A DNA stretch of 64,000 nucleotides, taken from positions 16,341-80,340 of the forward strand of contig NZ_KI928918.1 of the NCBI RefSeq assembly GCF_000521215.1, in the 5' to 3' direction. A program made the translations under genes and the position numbers. Of the stretch, positions 37,417 to 46,712 are shown in pieces; within the stretch, counting starts at the first letter, position 1, and every line of letters starts with the position of its first letter. The notes under the pieces were generated by a model that made no database searches, was not told the origin of the DNA, and saw only the letters and a list, made by a program, of their open reading frames with translations. This DNA is from Labrenzia sp. DG1229. GTDB lineage: Bacteria > Pseudomonadota > Alphaproteobacteria > Rhizobiales > Stappiaceae.

Positions 37417-39189
37417 TTGGAAAACAACGGAAAAGGTGGCCAGGAGATCGGTGATGCCGACATCTCCGACAAAACGGTGCTGAACCGGGCCGGGACGATT
37501 CTGGCGGTCGCCGATCTTCTCTGGATCCCGCAGGCCGGTCTCATTGCATGGCCACTTGGTCTGGTCCTTTCTGATGTAACCACCAACAGCCAAGCAGCAA
37601 ATTCAGAGCTGCCGATTTTGCTCCTGACATCTGTAGCTGGTCTTGTCATGATCGCGCTCATTCGAGTGTATCTGCAGACTCTGGCCCAGGGGCAGGCTCA
37701 TCGAGCAGCTCGACGAATTCAGAAAAAGGCTCGTGGCGACCTCCTGCATGCGGCGATAACACGTTCACCGGCGCTGAGTTTTCCGCCTTCAGGCGCCTTC
37801 GCTGCACATGTCACTGATCAGGTCGATCTGCTTGGTCCCTACTACCGGAACTATTGGCCACAATTCATGAGGCTGAAGCTGGTTCCGCTCGTAATCGTCC
37901 TTGTGACGGCTTCGTTCAGTTGGCTCGCTGCGTTGATCCTTGTGATCAGCGGCCCTGTCATACCGGTTTTCATGGCATTGATCGGTGCGCGCGCCAAGAC
38001 GGCCAGCGCCGATCAACAGGAGGAACTGGCACGGCTAAGCGGTATGCTTCTGGACCGGATCAGAGGATTGGAGACGCTCGTCCTGTTCGGTGCGGTTGGA
38101 AATACGAGATCCGAAATTCGTGACGCCGGTGAACGCTTCAGGCTCGGCACGATGCGGGTTTTGAAGGTCGCCTTCCTGTCGTCGACTGTCCTGGAGTTGT
38201 TCTCCGCTCTCGGGATTGCCTTTTCAGCAGTTTATGTCGGGTTTTCGCTTCTTGGTGATATCGAGTTCGGTGTCTGGGGGAAATCGCTCGGATACGCGCA
38301 AGGATTGTTCATCTTGTTGTTGGCGCCCGAGTTTTTTGCGCCTTTGCGATCTTTTTCCGCTGCCTACCATGACCGTGCAGCTGGGCTTGCCGCTCGTCTG
38401 AAATTGTCTGAAATGCTGGATACCATCGATGCGCCAGTTGCTGCCGTTTCCACAGTGAGGGCAGCCCATGATTCGCAAATGCACCTCGACAAGAATTGGC
38501 TTATCGATGCTCCCGGCATTTCCTTTGGCAACGTGACGATTGATCTGGCAGGTCACAAAATTTTCGATCGGTTCAATCTTCGGATCGCGCCCGGTGAAAC
38601 GCTGCTGATCACGGGCAGAAGCGGGTGCGGCAAGACGACATTGTTGGATCTTGTCCTGGGCTTTCGAATGCCTGACAGCGGTAATGTGCTCGTTGACGGG
38701 GATAATGTTTCGATAGTCGCTGACGCGTTGCGCCGGAAGGTCATGTATCTCGGGCAGGCGCCGCGGTTGTTCCATGGCAGCGTGAAGGCAAATCTGCTCA
38801 AGGCAATGCCGGATCCATCCAGGGTACAAGATGCCGACATCCAGACTGCGCTGCGCCTCGCAGGTGCTCATGAGCTGGTCAGCCGGCTGCCGCGTGGCCT
38901 GGCGACGCAACTTGGTGAAGACGGTTTCGGTCTGTCGGTCGGCGAAATCAGGCGGATCGCACTGGCGCGTGCCGCGATGCGCAAGGAAGCCAGGATACTG
39001 ATTGTTGATGAACCCACTGCCGGCCTCGACCCGGACACTGCTGCGGATGTGATCGAAGGTTTGAAAATACTGTCGAGGGAACGAACGTGCCTCATTGCGA
39101 CACATGATCCAGCTGTTCTGGAAATTTCTGGACGGCACCTTGATCTGGACACTGAAAAAACGCCTGTGGCGCCGGAGAACGTGAAATGA
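37417..39189 (+). CDS. cydD: Thiol-reductant ABC exporter subunit CydD
   Basis: The frame has no ATG before well inside the first membrane region, so I use TTG 37417, with GGGGAAGG upstream (590 residues). Six transmembrane helices cover residues ~25-320 (for example LVPLVIVLVTASFSWLAALI). The nucleotide-binding domain has Walker A GRSGCGKTTL, signature LSVGEIRRIALARA and Walker B ILIVDEPTAGLDPDTA. With CydC it forms a heterodimeric exporter of glutathione/cysteine needed for cytochrome bd assembly. Its stop overlaps the cydC start (ATGA). Confidence 0.93.
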   Translation: MENNGKGGQEIGDADISDKTVLNRAGTILAVADLLWIPQAGLIAWPLGLVLSDVTTNSQAANSELPILLLTSVAGLVMIALIRVYLQTLAQGQAHRAARRIQKKARGDLLHAAITRSPALSFPPSGAFAAHVTDQVDLLGPYYRNYWPQFMRLKLVPLVIVLVTASFSWLAALILVISGPVIPVFMALIGARAKTASADQQEELARLSGMLLDRIRGLETLVLFGAVGNTRSEIRDAGERFRLGTMRVLKVAFLSSTVLELFSALGIAFSAVYVGFSLLGDIEFGVWGKSLGYAQGLFILLLAPEFFAPLRSFSAAYHDRAAGLAARLKLSEMLDTIDAPVAAVSTVRAAHDSQMHLDKNWLIDAPGISFGNVTIDLAGHKIFDRFNLRIAPGETLLITGRSGCGKTTLLDLVLGFRMPDSGNVLVDGDNVSIVADALRRKVMYLGQAPRLFHGSVKANLLKAMPDPSRVQDADIQTALRLAGAHELVSRLPRGLATQLGEDGFGLSVGEIRRIALARAAMRKEARILIVDEPTAGLDPDTAADVIEGLKILSRERTCLIATHDPAVLEISGRHLDLDTEKTPVAPENVK

Positions 39190-40862
39190 CGGCTGTCTGG
39201 CAATTCATAAAGAGCCAGCAACGCTTCAGCAGGCTTCATTTCTGGGTCGGTATTGCGGTTTCCTTGCTACCGGTTGCTGCGGGCATTCTTCTGCTAGGAG
39301 TATCGGGCTGGTTCATCACGGCCGCGGCCCTGGCAGGACTGAGTGGCGCCTTTCTCAATATTTTTGCACCAAGCGCAATCATTCGCGCGCTTGCCATCAT
39401 CAGGACAGCCGGGCGCTACGGTGAGCGCGTGTTGACCCATGACGCGACCTTCAGGTTCTTGAGTGATTTGCGTAACCGCCTGTTTGAGGCTTACGCGATT
39501 GAGCCTGCGAAAAGGAAGCGGTCCGGCACTGTCTTGAACCGTTTGACGGCGGACATAGACGCGCTCGACGCAGTCTACCTGCGTCTCGTGGTCCCAATCG
39601 TGCTGACTGTGATAGTGGCGATTTTCCTGTTGGTCGTTTGGGCAACGGTTTCCCGGGCGGTCTTCATTGTTGGTCTGATTTTCATCGCAGCCTGGGCAAT
39701 TCTTGCGTGGCGGTCTTTTGACAATTCCGAACGGAATACCGTTCGCCGGGCGGATGCCGCCTCAGATGCGATGCGTCTGCGTGCGGCGGATCTTGCCGGG
39801 GGGAGGCGGGATATTGCGGTTTATGGTGGTCTTGGTGATGCCGCAGACCACATTCTGGCAGCAGACGGCCGGTTGATGGAAGTTGAGGAAAAGCTGGAGC
39901 AACGGTCGAACCGGCTCGTCGGTACATCGAGCCTGATCGGTCAGACTTTTCTTGCCTTTATGCTCCTTGTGTGCGCCTGGGATGTCGCAGATGGACGCCT
40001 GATGCTTGCACCCGCCGTTGGTCTTGTGCTGGTGGTCATGGCTTTGCCTGAACTGTTTTCGGCCATGCTTCCTGGCTTTGCAAATCTGCCGCGAACGGAA
40101 TTGGCTGCAAAACGTTCGATATCGGCGCGAATGTTGAATACGGGAATTGACGGGTCAACGGCAAAACCGCAGGCGCCAAGTGAGCGGGAAGATACAACGG
40201 ACGTTGTACTACGTTTCGAAACGGTGAGCTTCAACTATCCTGGAGCAGCGCGGCCCATTCTGGATAGTCTGTCGCTGGACGTTGGGCGCGGTGAGATCGT
40301 AGCTGTTGCAGGGCGCAGCGGCTGTGGCAAGACCACGGTCGCCTCGCTCGGGGCTCGGCTTCTGAATGCCGACAAAGGCACGATCTGGCTGAATGGGGCC
40401 GATATCAAGGATTTGCCGGAAAGTGACTTGCGCCGATCCGTAGCGGTTCTGAGCCAGCGGCCCTATCTTTTCAACGACACCGTAGCTGCGAATTTGCGCA
40501 TTGCCAATCCCGATGCCGGTGATGCCGAGTTATGGGAGGCGCTGGAACGATCCGCCTTGGCTGAGCGAATTGCTCAGGATGAGGATGGACTGCAGAGTAT
40601 TCTGGGCGAGGCAGGGCTTGGATTGTCCGGAGGCGAGCAACGCAGGCTTGCGTTGGCGCGAGCCTTCCTGATGCAACCTGGCCTGTACGTTCTGGACGAA
40701 ATGACAGAAGGTCTGGACGAGAAGACAGGGGCCGACGTTCTGGCGCGTTTTCTTGATTTCAGGACTGATCAGGCGGTCTTGATGATTGCGCACAAGCATC
40801 GTGAACTTGATGTTGCTGACCGTGTCGTGAGTTTGAGAAGCAGTGACACGCGGCGGCCCTGA
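39186..40862 (+). CDS. cydC: Thiol-reductant ABC exporter subunit CydC
   Basis: This 558-residue partner of CydD has six membrane helices in residues ~15-300 (IAVSLLPVAAGILLLGVSGW; TVIVAIFLLVVWATVS). The ATPase domain has Walker A AGRSGCGKTTVA, signature LGLSGGEQRRLALARAFL and Walker B LYVLDEMTEGLDEKT, in which Met replaces the usual Pro after the catalytic Glu. It is translationally coupled to cydD by a four-base overlap and followed, after 254 bases, by cydABX. The layout cydDC-cydABX suits joint production of the oxidase and its assembly factor. Confidence 0.93.
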   Translation: MTAVWQFIKSQQRFSRLHFWVGIAVSLLPVAAGILLLGVSGWFITAAALAGLSGAFLNIFAPSAIIRALAIIRTAGRYGERVLTHDATFRFLSDLRNRLFEAYAIEPAKRKRSGTVLNRLTADIDALDAVYLRLVVPIVLTVIVAIFLLVVWATVSRAVFIVGLIFIAAWAILAWRSFDNSERNTVRRADAASDAMRLRAADLAGGRRDIAVYGGLGDAADHILAADGRLMEVEEKLEQRSNRLVGTSSLIGQTFLAFMLLVCAWDVADGRLMLAPAVGLVLVVMALPELFSAMLPGFANLPRTELAAKRSISARMLNTGIDGSTAKPQAPSEREDTTDVVLRFETVSFNYPGAARPILDSLSLDVGRGEIVAVAGRSGCGKTTVASLGARLLNADKGTIWLNGADIKDLPESDLRRSVAVLSQRPYLFNDTVAANLRIANPDAGDAELWEALERSALAERIAQDEDGLQSILGEAGLGLSGGEQRRLALARAFLMQPGLYVLDEMTEGLDEKTGADVLARFLDFRTDQAVLMIAHKHRELDVADRVVSLRSSDTRRP

Positions 40863-41116
40863 ATTGTTTATTTTTTTCAAAGGATCTTGCCGCAGTTTTC
40901 TGCGATTTTAAGTTGTCGAACACGATCTGTCGCATTGACCTTGTGGTGTGGCTGCGCCACCATCCGAACCAGTTAGTGTATTGCTCTGAACCGGTTTTTT
41001 GACGGGAACGGAACGCGTATCCTCGCTCGAAAGAGTGTGAGGGAAGTGGCACCGGATCGGTTCAGAGGTCCGCCTGACCTTGAGCTCAAGCCGCCGGCTT
41101 GAAGAGGGGGAATACA

Positions 41117-42721
41117 ATGGAACTAAGCGTCGTCGATCTGTCACGGCTGCAATTTGCCATGACTGCGCTCTATCACTTTCTGTTCGTACCCTTGACCATT
41201 GGGTTGTCCATTCTGCTTGCGACAATGGAAACGGTCTATGTGATGACCGGTCGCGAGATCTGGAAGCGCATGGTCAAATTCTGGGGCACGCTCTTCGGAA
41301 TCAATTTTGTTCTCGGCGTCGCAACCGGGCTGACAATGGAATTTCAGTTCGGCATGAACTGGGCCTATTTCAGTCAGTATGTCGGCGACGTTTTCGGAGC
41401 ACCGCTCGCGATCGAAGGTCTGATGGCCTTCTTTATGGAAGCAACCTTTGTCGGTCTTTTCTTCTTCGGTTGGGACAAGCTTTCCAGGCGGCAGCACCTC
41501 GCAGCGACCTGGGCCGTGGCCATTGCTACGAATTTTTCCGCGCTCTGGATCCTGATCGCAAACGGCTGGATGCAGAACCCGATCGGTGCCGAATTCAATC
41601 CCGATACCATGCGCATGGAAGTCAGCAGCTTCTTTGACGTGCTTTTCAACCCTGTTGCTCAGGCCAAGTTCGTTCACACGGTATCGGCAGGTTATGTTAC
41701 GGCAGCCCTTTTCATGCTGGGTATATCCGCCTGGTACATGCTGCAGGGCAGACATCTGCAGATCGCCAAGCGCTCCATGACAATTGCCTCGGCATTCGGT
41801 TTTGCTTCAGCGCTTTCAGTCGTCGTCCTCGGCGATGAAAGCGGCTATGAGGCAAATCTGAACCAGAAGATGAAACTCGCAACAATAGAGGCCATGTGGC
41901 ACACCGAGCCGGCTCCAGCGGCCTTCAACGTTGTTGCCTGGCCCGACATGGAAAATCGCGAGAACATTTTTGCGATCGAGGTGCCGTATGTCATGGGCCT
42001 GATTGCGACACGGTCGCTCGATACGATCATTCCCGGTATTCACGAACTGGTTGACCGGTCCAAGGACCGGATCCGCCAGGGCGCGATCGCCTGGGACGCG
42101 CTGCAGAAAATCAGAGAAAATCCGGACACAGTGTCTGAAGAGGTCCGCGAGACGTTCCGTTACAACGCCAATTCACTGGGGTATGCCTATCTGCTTCTTC
42201 CCTATACCGACAACCCGATGGAAGCGACCACCGAGCAGATTGACGAAGCTGCATGGTCGACCGTTCCGAACGTCTTTCCGATGTTCTATGCCTTTCGCAT
42301 CATGGTCGCTTGCGGCTTCTTCTTCATCCTGTTGACATCGGTCTTCTTCTACTACTCTTCGTCCGGAAAACTCGACGTCCTGAGGGAAAAGCGGCGCTGG
42401 CTCCTGCATGTTGCCGTCTGGTCGATACCGCTTCCCTGGGTTGCTTGCGAGATGGGCTGGTTTGTTGCCGAATACGGTCGCCAGCCTTGGATCATAGAAA
42501 GTATGTTACCGACGTCGGCAGGAGTCTCAAGTCTGTCCGTTGCGGAAGTTCTCTTCACGCTGGCCGGGTTTGTTCTCCTGTACAGCACGCTTCTGGTGAT
42601 CGAGGTCACGTTGATGATCAAGTACATAAGGATCGGACCCGACGATGATGAAGCGGCAGAAACGCCGCCGCCTGCATCAGTACGCCCCGTGTCCGGCACA
42701 GTCCCAGTTCCTGCGGAGTAA
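41117..42721 (+). CDS. cydA: Cytochrome bd ubiquinol oxidase subunit I
   Basis: I start at ATG 41117 with GAGGGGG upstream (534 residues); TTG 41099 is in frame. CydA carries hemes b558, b595 and d and oxidises quinol. The heme His lies in MTALYHFLFVPLTIG; GRQPWIIESMLPTSAGVS is the conserved GRQPW motif. A long Q-loop is visible (LATIEAMWHTEPAPAAFNVV through ATRSLDTIIPGIHELVDR and RYNANSLGYAYLLLPYT), so this is the long-loop, E. coli bd-I type rather than the short-loop CIO type. Inner membrane; high-affinity respiration at low oxygen. Confidence 0.96.
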   Translation: MELSVVDLSRLQFAMTALYHFLFVPLTIGLSILLATMETVYVMTGREIWKRMVKFWGTLFGINFVLGVATGLTMEFQFGMNWAYFSQYVGDVFGAPLAIEGLMAFFMEATFVGLFFFGWDKLSRRQHLAATWAVAIATNFSALWILIANGWMQNPIGAEFNPDTMRMEVSSFFDVLFNPVAQAKFVHTVSAGYVTAALFMLGISAWYMLQGRHLQIAKRSMTIASAFGFASALSVVVLGDESGYEANLNQKMKLATIEAMWHTEPAPAAFNVVAWPDMENRENIFAIEVPYVMGLIATRSLDTIIPGIHELVDRSKDRIRQGAIAWDALQKIRENPDTVSEEVRETFRYNANSLGYAYLLLPYTDNPMEATTEQIDEAAWSTVPNVFPMFYAFRIMVACGFFFILLTSVFFYYSSSGKLDVLREKRRWLLHVAVWSIPLPWVACEMGWFVAEYGRQPWIIESMLPTSAGVSSLSVAEVLFTLAGFVLLYSTLLVIEVTLMIKYIRIGPDDDEAAETPPPASVRPVSGTVPVPAE

Positions 42722-42727
42722 AGCGCG

Positions 42728-43885
42728 ATGATCCTTTATGAAATGATCGACTACTCGACGCTGAAAGTCATCTGGTGGGTGCTGCTCGGCGTGCTTCTGA
42801 TTGCATTCGCCGTTACCGATGGTTTTGATATGGGAGTGGGGGCCTTGCTGCCTTTCATTGCCGAGACGGATATCGAACGAAGGGTGGTGATCAACACGAT
42901 CGGGGCGACCTGGGAGGGAAACCAGGTCTGGTTCATACTCGGTGGCGGAGCCATCTTCGCCGCTTGGCCGCCCCTCTACGCGATCAGTTTTTCCGGGTTT
43001 TATCTTGCGATGTTCGTGGTGCTTGCCGCCATGATCCTGCGGCCGGTAGCTTTCAAATACCGATCGAAAAACCCCGACCCCTCCTGGCGCAGCAGCTGGG
43101 ACTGGGCACTCTTTATCGGCTCTTTCGTTCCTGCGCTCGTCTTCGGTGTTGCCGTCGGCAATGTGATGCTTGGTGTACCTTACTCGCTCGACAATGATTT
43201 GAGGATGACCTACGAGGGCTCGTTCTTCGGGCTGTTCTCGCCATTCTCGCTTCTGTGCGGCTTGTTGTCTGTCAGCATGCTGGTTATGCACGGAGCCGTT
43301 TGGCTTGTCATGCGGGCATCGGGTGAGATTGCGCGGCGCGCCCGCAAATATGGGACGATAGCGGCCCTTTTCGCAATCCTCCTCTTCGCGCTCGGCGGAT
43401 ATCTGGTTGCAAGCGGATATGTCGACGGTTTCAGGATCACTTCCGAAGTTGACCCGAACATGCAGGCCAATCCGCTCGCCAAGCAGGCTGTTATCGAAGA
43501 CGGCGCCTGGATGATCAACTATGCCACATATCCCTGGTTATGGCTGGTTCCGGGTCTGGGATTCCTCGGCTTGTTCGGAACGCTGGTATTGCTTCAGACC
43601 CGTCTCGAACTGCTCATTTTCGTGTTCTCGAAATGGGCAATTGTGGGGATCATTGCAACGGTGGGCATCTCGATGTTTCCGTTCATTCTGCCGTCTTCGG
43701 TACAGCCCGAAGCGAGCCTCACCGTCTGGGATGCGTCTTCAACGCACAGGACACTGTTCAACATGCTGGTCGTAACAATGATCTTCCTGCCCATCATCCT
43801 TGTCTACACGGCATGGGTCTACAAGGTGCTCTGGGGCAAGGTCGACGAAGAAACTATCGAGCGCGACAATCACACGGCTTACTGA
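42728..43885 (+). CDS. cydB: Cytochrome bd ubiquinol oxidase subunit II
   Basis: This 385-residue membrane subunit begins six bases after cydA. IWWVLLGVLLIAFAVTDGFD, GATWEGNQVWFILGGGAIFA and FYLAMFVVLAAMILRPVAFK are signature segments. About eight or nine helices follow, ending with LVVTMIFLPIILVYTAWVYK. CydB pairs with CydA to stabilise the heme-bearing subunit. It is followed by cydX after a 12-base gap. Confidence 0.96.
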   Translation: MILYEMIDYSTLKVIWWVLLGVLLIAFAVTDGFDMGVGALLPFIAETDIERRVVINTIGATWEGNQVWFILGGGAIFAAWPPLYAISFSGFYLAMFVVLAAMILRPVAFKYRSKNPDPSWRSSWDWALFIGSFVPALVFGVAVGNVMLGVPYSLDNDLRMTYEGSFFGLFSPFSLLCGLLSVSMLVMHGAVWLVMRASGEIARRARKYGTIAALFAILLFALGGYLVASGYVDGFRITSEVDPNMQANPLAKQAVIEDGAWMINYATYPWLWLVPGLGFLGLFGTLVLLQTRLELLIFVFSKWAIVGIIATVGISMFPFILPSSVQPEASLTVWDASSTHRTLFNMLVVTMIFLPIILVYTAWVYKVLWGKVDEETIERDNHTAY

Positions 43886-43897
43886 GGAGACGATCGC

Positions 43898-44020
43898 ATG
43901 TGGTATTTTGCCTGGATCCTTGGAATGCCGCTGGCCTGCTGCCTGGCAATCCTGAATGCCATGTGGCTTGAACTCAGGTCGGACGACGAACGGCATGAAC
44001 GGGAAAGAAGAAAAACATGA
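43898..44020 (+). CDS. cydX: Cytochrome bd oxidase small subunit CydX
   Basis: A 40-residue frame starts at ATG 43898, with GAGGAG upstream, 12 bases after the cydB stop. It reads MWYFAWILGMPLACCLAILN and continues AMWLELR, then a charged tail. The MWYFxWILG start and the single helix are diagnostic of CydX, the third subunit of the bd-I type that stabilises hemes b595/d. It closes the cydABX operon. Confidence 0.95.
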   Translation: MWYFAWILGMPLACCLAILNAMWLELRSDDERHERERRKT

Positions 44021-44081
44021 GTTTGTAAATTAACCGGAACAGTCTGAACATTCGCCAACTCTGATTTGGAGGACCGGGCCA

Positions 44082-45026
44082 TTACCCTGCGATCCAGACA
44101 AAAAGCCCTATGCTGATCGCGTAGAGCGCAACTATGAGCAAGCCACCGCAAATAGTGATGGACGGTCTTGCTCCCCTTTCGTTGTCGAGCCAGAAGTCCA
44201 GTGCGCGGGTCGCCAGTGGCATGATTGCCCAGGTAAGCAGGAGGACGCTCAAGATGTTTGAGACGAACATGGAGAGCGGAAGGCCCAAACCGGATATATA
44301 AGGCGAAATGTAAAGCGTGATAAGCATGACAGTCGGGTAAAGCGTCAGGAGCACGACCATTGCCATTTTGAACTGGGACGGACCTGTGCTTCCGCCACCT
44401 GCCGCATTCGCAAACCAGTCTTCAAACCCCCGTCCAACGCGCCGGACATGAACATTGTCGAAATAGGCTTCCGCCCGCTTCAACATCTGCTTGTGAATGT
44501 CGGAAGCGAACCAGTCGTCCAGGTGTTTGCTGGAGTCGAAACGGAAAATGACGACCCATTCTTCCTGCACGCCTGGCAGAGGTTTGATCAATTCAGTGCC
44601 CAAGAACCCGGGAAACTTTTTCGCGGCTGCATCGATTTCAATCTGCCATTGCTGATAGGCTTTCTGGAAACCTGGTTTAACCATCTGGGAGACTACAACG
44701 GTGACCGGAACAGCAGACGGTATGGTGTTGGCTACAATTTGTTGGGTAGCCGGCTTGCCGAAGGTATCTTCTGATGCAGCAACCGCAACCTTGAATGTAT
44801 CGTCGTCTATCAAGGCTCTCAGGCTCTCGACGGTATCATACGTGACTACCTGAACCCACTGGTCCTGAACGCCCTCCAGCGGCCTCTGCAGGTTGACGTC
44901 AATCAATCCTTCGTGGCGCTTTGCAAGATTCACAAGGTCTTGATGCCATTGCATGTATGCATGTTCGTCGTAGCTGCCGGGGTCGCGCGACAGAACCAGA
45001 ACCGCGGTTTTTGTTGACTGCTGCAT
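44082..45026 (-). CDS. Membrane protein with two ABM-type alpha-beta-barrel domains
   Basis: This 314-residue protein has two tandem ABM-like domains: residues ~5-95 (TAVLVLSRDPGSYDEHAYMQ, WHQDLVNLAKRHEGLIDVNL) and ~105-200 (VTVVVSQMVKPGFQKAYQQW, FPGFLGTELIKPLPGVQEEW). Three hydrophobic helices near the C-terminus follow (MAMVVLLTLYPTVMLITLYI, MFVSNILSVLLLTWAIM, ICGGLLIVALYAISIGLFVW). Double-ABM membrane proteins of this shape are known but not understood. It lies 11 bases after guaD on the same strand and is probably co-transcribed. Function unknown. Confidence 0.8.
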   Translation of the reverse strand: MQQSTKTAVLVLSRDPGSYDEHAYMQWHQDLVNLAKRHEGLIDVNLQRPLEGVQDQWVQVVTYDTVESLRALIDDDTFKVAVAASEDTFGKPATQQIVANTIPSAVPVTVVVSQMVKPGFQKAYQQWQIEIDAAAKKFPGFLGTELIKPLPGVQEEWVVIFRFDSSKHLDDWFASDIHKQMLKRAEAYFDNVHVRRVGRGFEDWFANAAGGGSTGPSQFKMAMVVLLTLYPTVMLITLYISPYISGLGLPLSMFVSNILSVLLLTWAIMPLATRALDFWLDNERGARPSITICGGLLIVALYAISIGLFVWIAG

Positions 45027-45037
45027 GTTGAGAGGAC

Positions 45038-46396
45038 CTACTGGAGCGCGTTGCCGTTTTTTTGATACAGCAACTGCCCGCTGATATAGGTCGCCTCGAC
45101 CGCGCGTTCGTCTCCAAGCATCATCAAACCGAAAGCCTCATGCTCCATGCGCTCACGCTGTTGAATGTGCTCGGGCGCATCGGTGTCGATGATCGCGCAT
45201 TCCGCACGAAAGGCGAGGGAAGGTGTCGGCCGTGTGTCAAGCACTACCAAATCCGCAAATTTGCCGGGATCAAAGCTGCCGATTTCGTCTTCCAGCATCA
45301 GCGACCTGGCACCGCCCAGGGTTGCCAGATAAAGTCCCTTGAGAACAGAGAGCTTCTGCGACTGCAGCGCGGACACCTTGTAGGCGTCATTCAGCACGCG
45401 CAGTAGTGAGAAGCAATCGCCAGCCCCCATGTCTGTGCCCACACCGACCAGAATTGGTGTTTCCACCGATTTGGCTTTGTGAATCATGAAGAGGCCGCTC
45501 CCGAGATAAAGATTGGATGCGGGGCAGAACGAAATCGATGATTTCGACGCAGACATGCGCCGGAATGCATCATCGCTTAGGTGAATCGCGTGGCCGGCGG
45601 TGAATTTTGGACCGACAATGCCCGCCCGCTCATAGACATTCAGATAGTCCTTTGCTTCCGGGAAGGCTTCGGCGACCTGCGCTATTTCCTTATGATTTTC
45701 AGACATGTGGGTGTTCACCCAGGTATCCGGGTATTCGCCTTTCAATTGACCGCAGCGATCGAGCTGCTCGCGCGTCGAACCGAGTGCAAAACGGGGTGTG
45801 ATCGCATATTTGTTTCGCCCCTTCATGTGCCAACGCTCAATGAGATCCTTGCTGTTGGCGTAAAAACTGTCTGCTGTGTCGAGATATTCGGGAGGTGCCA
45901 GGCCGGGACGGTCGATGCCCGTCAGTCCCGCAATCATGCAGATGTTGCGCTCGCTGCAAGCCTCAAAAAAGGCGTCAACAGATTGTGGAAATGTTGTCGT
46001 GAACACCTGGGCGGTCGTTGTGCCGTTCGCGAGCAGCATATTCAGGAAACGGTCTGCGACGGTGCGTGCATAGACCTTGTCACGAAACTTGAGTTCGGTT
46101 GGAAACGTATATTTTTCCAACCACTCCAGCAATTGCTCGCCGAAAGCTGCAATCATCTCGGTTTGCGGATAGTGCACATGGGTGTCGACGAACCCCGGCA
46201 TGATCAGTCGATTGGCATGGAACGTGGTCTCAACATCAGAATACTTTCCAGCCAATTCTTCGTAAGATCCGAAGTCCGAGATTTTCTCACCATCAATTAT
46301 CAGGAGTCCGTCAGGTATGTAGCGAATTGCTTCTTCCTCGTCTTTGTAGAAGGGGTCGTACAAAAAATCGAGAAATGCACCTCTAATCGCCTTCAT
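45038..46396 (-). CDS. guaD: Guanine deaminase
   Basis: This 452-residue amidohydrolase converts guanine to xanthine and ammonia. The zinc motif is MPGFVDTHVHYPQTEMIAAF. LLEWLEKYTFPTELKFRD, the substrate motif RFALGSTREQLDRCG, NTHMSENHKEI, GHAIHLSDDAF and VGVGTDMGAGDCFSLLR match bacterial guanine deaminases. GGGAGG lies just before ATG 46396. It leads an operon with the double-ABM membrane protein. An 8-oxoguanine deaminase elsewhere in the window shares its fold. Confidence 0.94.
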   Translation of the reverse strand: MKAIRGAFLDFLYDPFYKDEEEAIRYIPDGLLIIDGEKISDFGSYEELAGKYSDVETTFHANRLIMPGFVDTHVHYPQTEMIAAFGEQLLEWLEKYTFPTELKFRDKVYARTVADRFLNMLLANGTTTAQVFTTTFPQSVDAFFEACSERNICMIAGLTGIDRPGLAPPEYLDTADSFYANSKDLIERWHMKGRNKYAITPRFALGSTREQLDRCGQLKGEYPDTWVNTHMSENHKEIAQVAEAFPEAKDYLNVYERAGIVGPKFTAGHAIHLSDDAFRRMSASKSSISFCPASNLYLGSGLFMIHKAKSVETPILVGVGTDMGAGDCFSLLRVLNDAYKVSALQSQKLSVLKGLYLATLGGARSLMLEDEIGSFDPGKFADLVVLDTRPTPSLAFRAECAIIDTDAPEHIQQRERMEHEAFGLMMLGDERAVEATYISGQLLYQKNGNALQ

Positions 46397-46712
46397 TTCT
46401 ACCTCCCGACAAAAATAGTATGTATTTTTGATCTTAAAGTATGTGCGACTTTACATCGAATTTCGATTGCTCAACAAAAATCCCGCATATCAAGATGGTG
46501 AACTCAAATTGTAGTTTAGCGGGAAAGGCTACATTGCGGAAAAATTAGCTGTCAGCCGCTTATGGTCGGCCAGGAGAGTTGGCAGTAAGAGTAGCTGCAA
46601 GTACGTGGGCTTGACTGACCCCTGATGAGCTTTCTCAGGACATTACTGCAGGTCCAGTTGAGAAAAACACGACCGTTTGGCCGGGTTTAAATGTCTGGAC
46701 CTGCTGTAACAC
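46397..46712. other. Intergenic: guaD promoter region and a long inverted repeat
   Basis: AT-rich sequence lies upstream of guaD on the minus strand, with no protein frame. A spaced repeat sits at 46648-46704 (listed separately) and a small hairpin cctga/tcagg near 46621-46639. No RNA gene recognised. Confidence 0.5.
46648..46704. repeat. Perfect 10-bp inverted repeat with 37-base spacer
   Basis: Arms gcaggtccag (46648-46657) and ctggacctgc (46695-46704) flank a spacer. The right arm ends 8 bases from the peroxiredoxin stop. It could be a terminator-like structure or the ends of a small palindromic element; there is no T-run. Confidence 0.5.
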
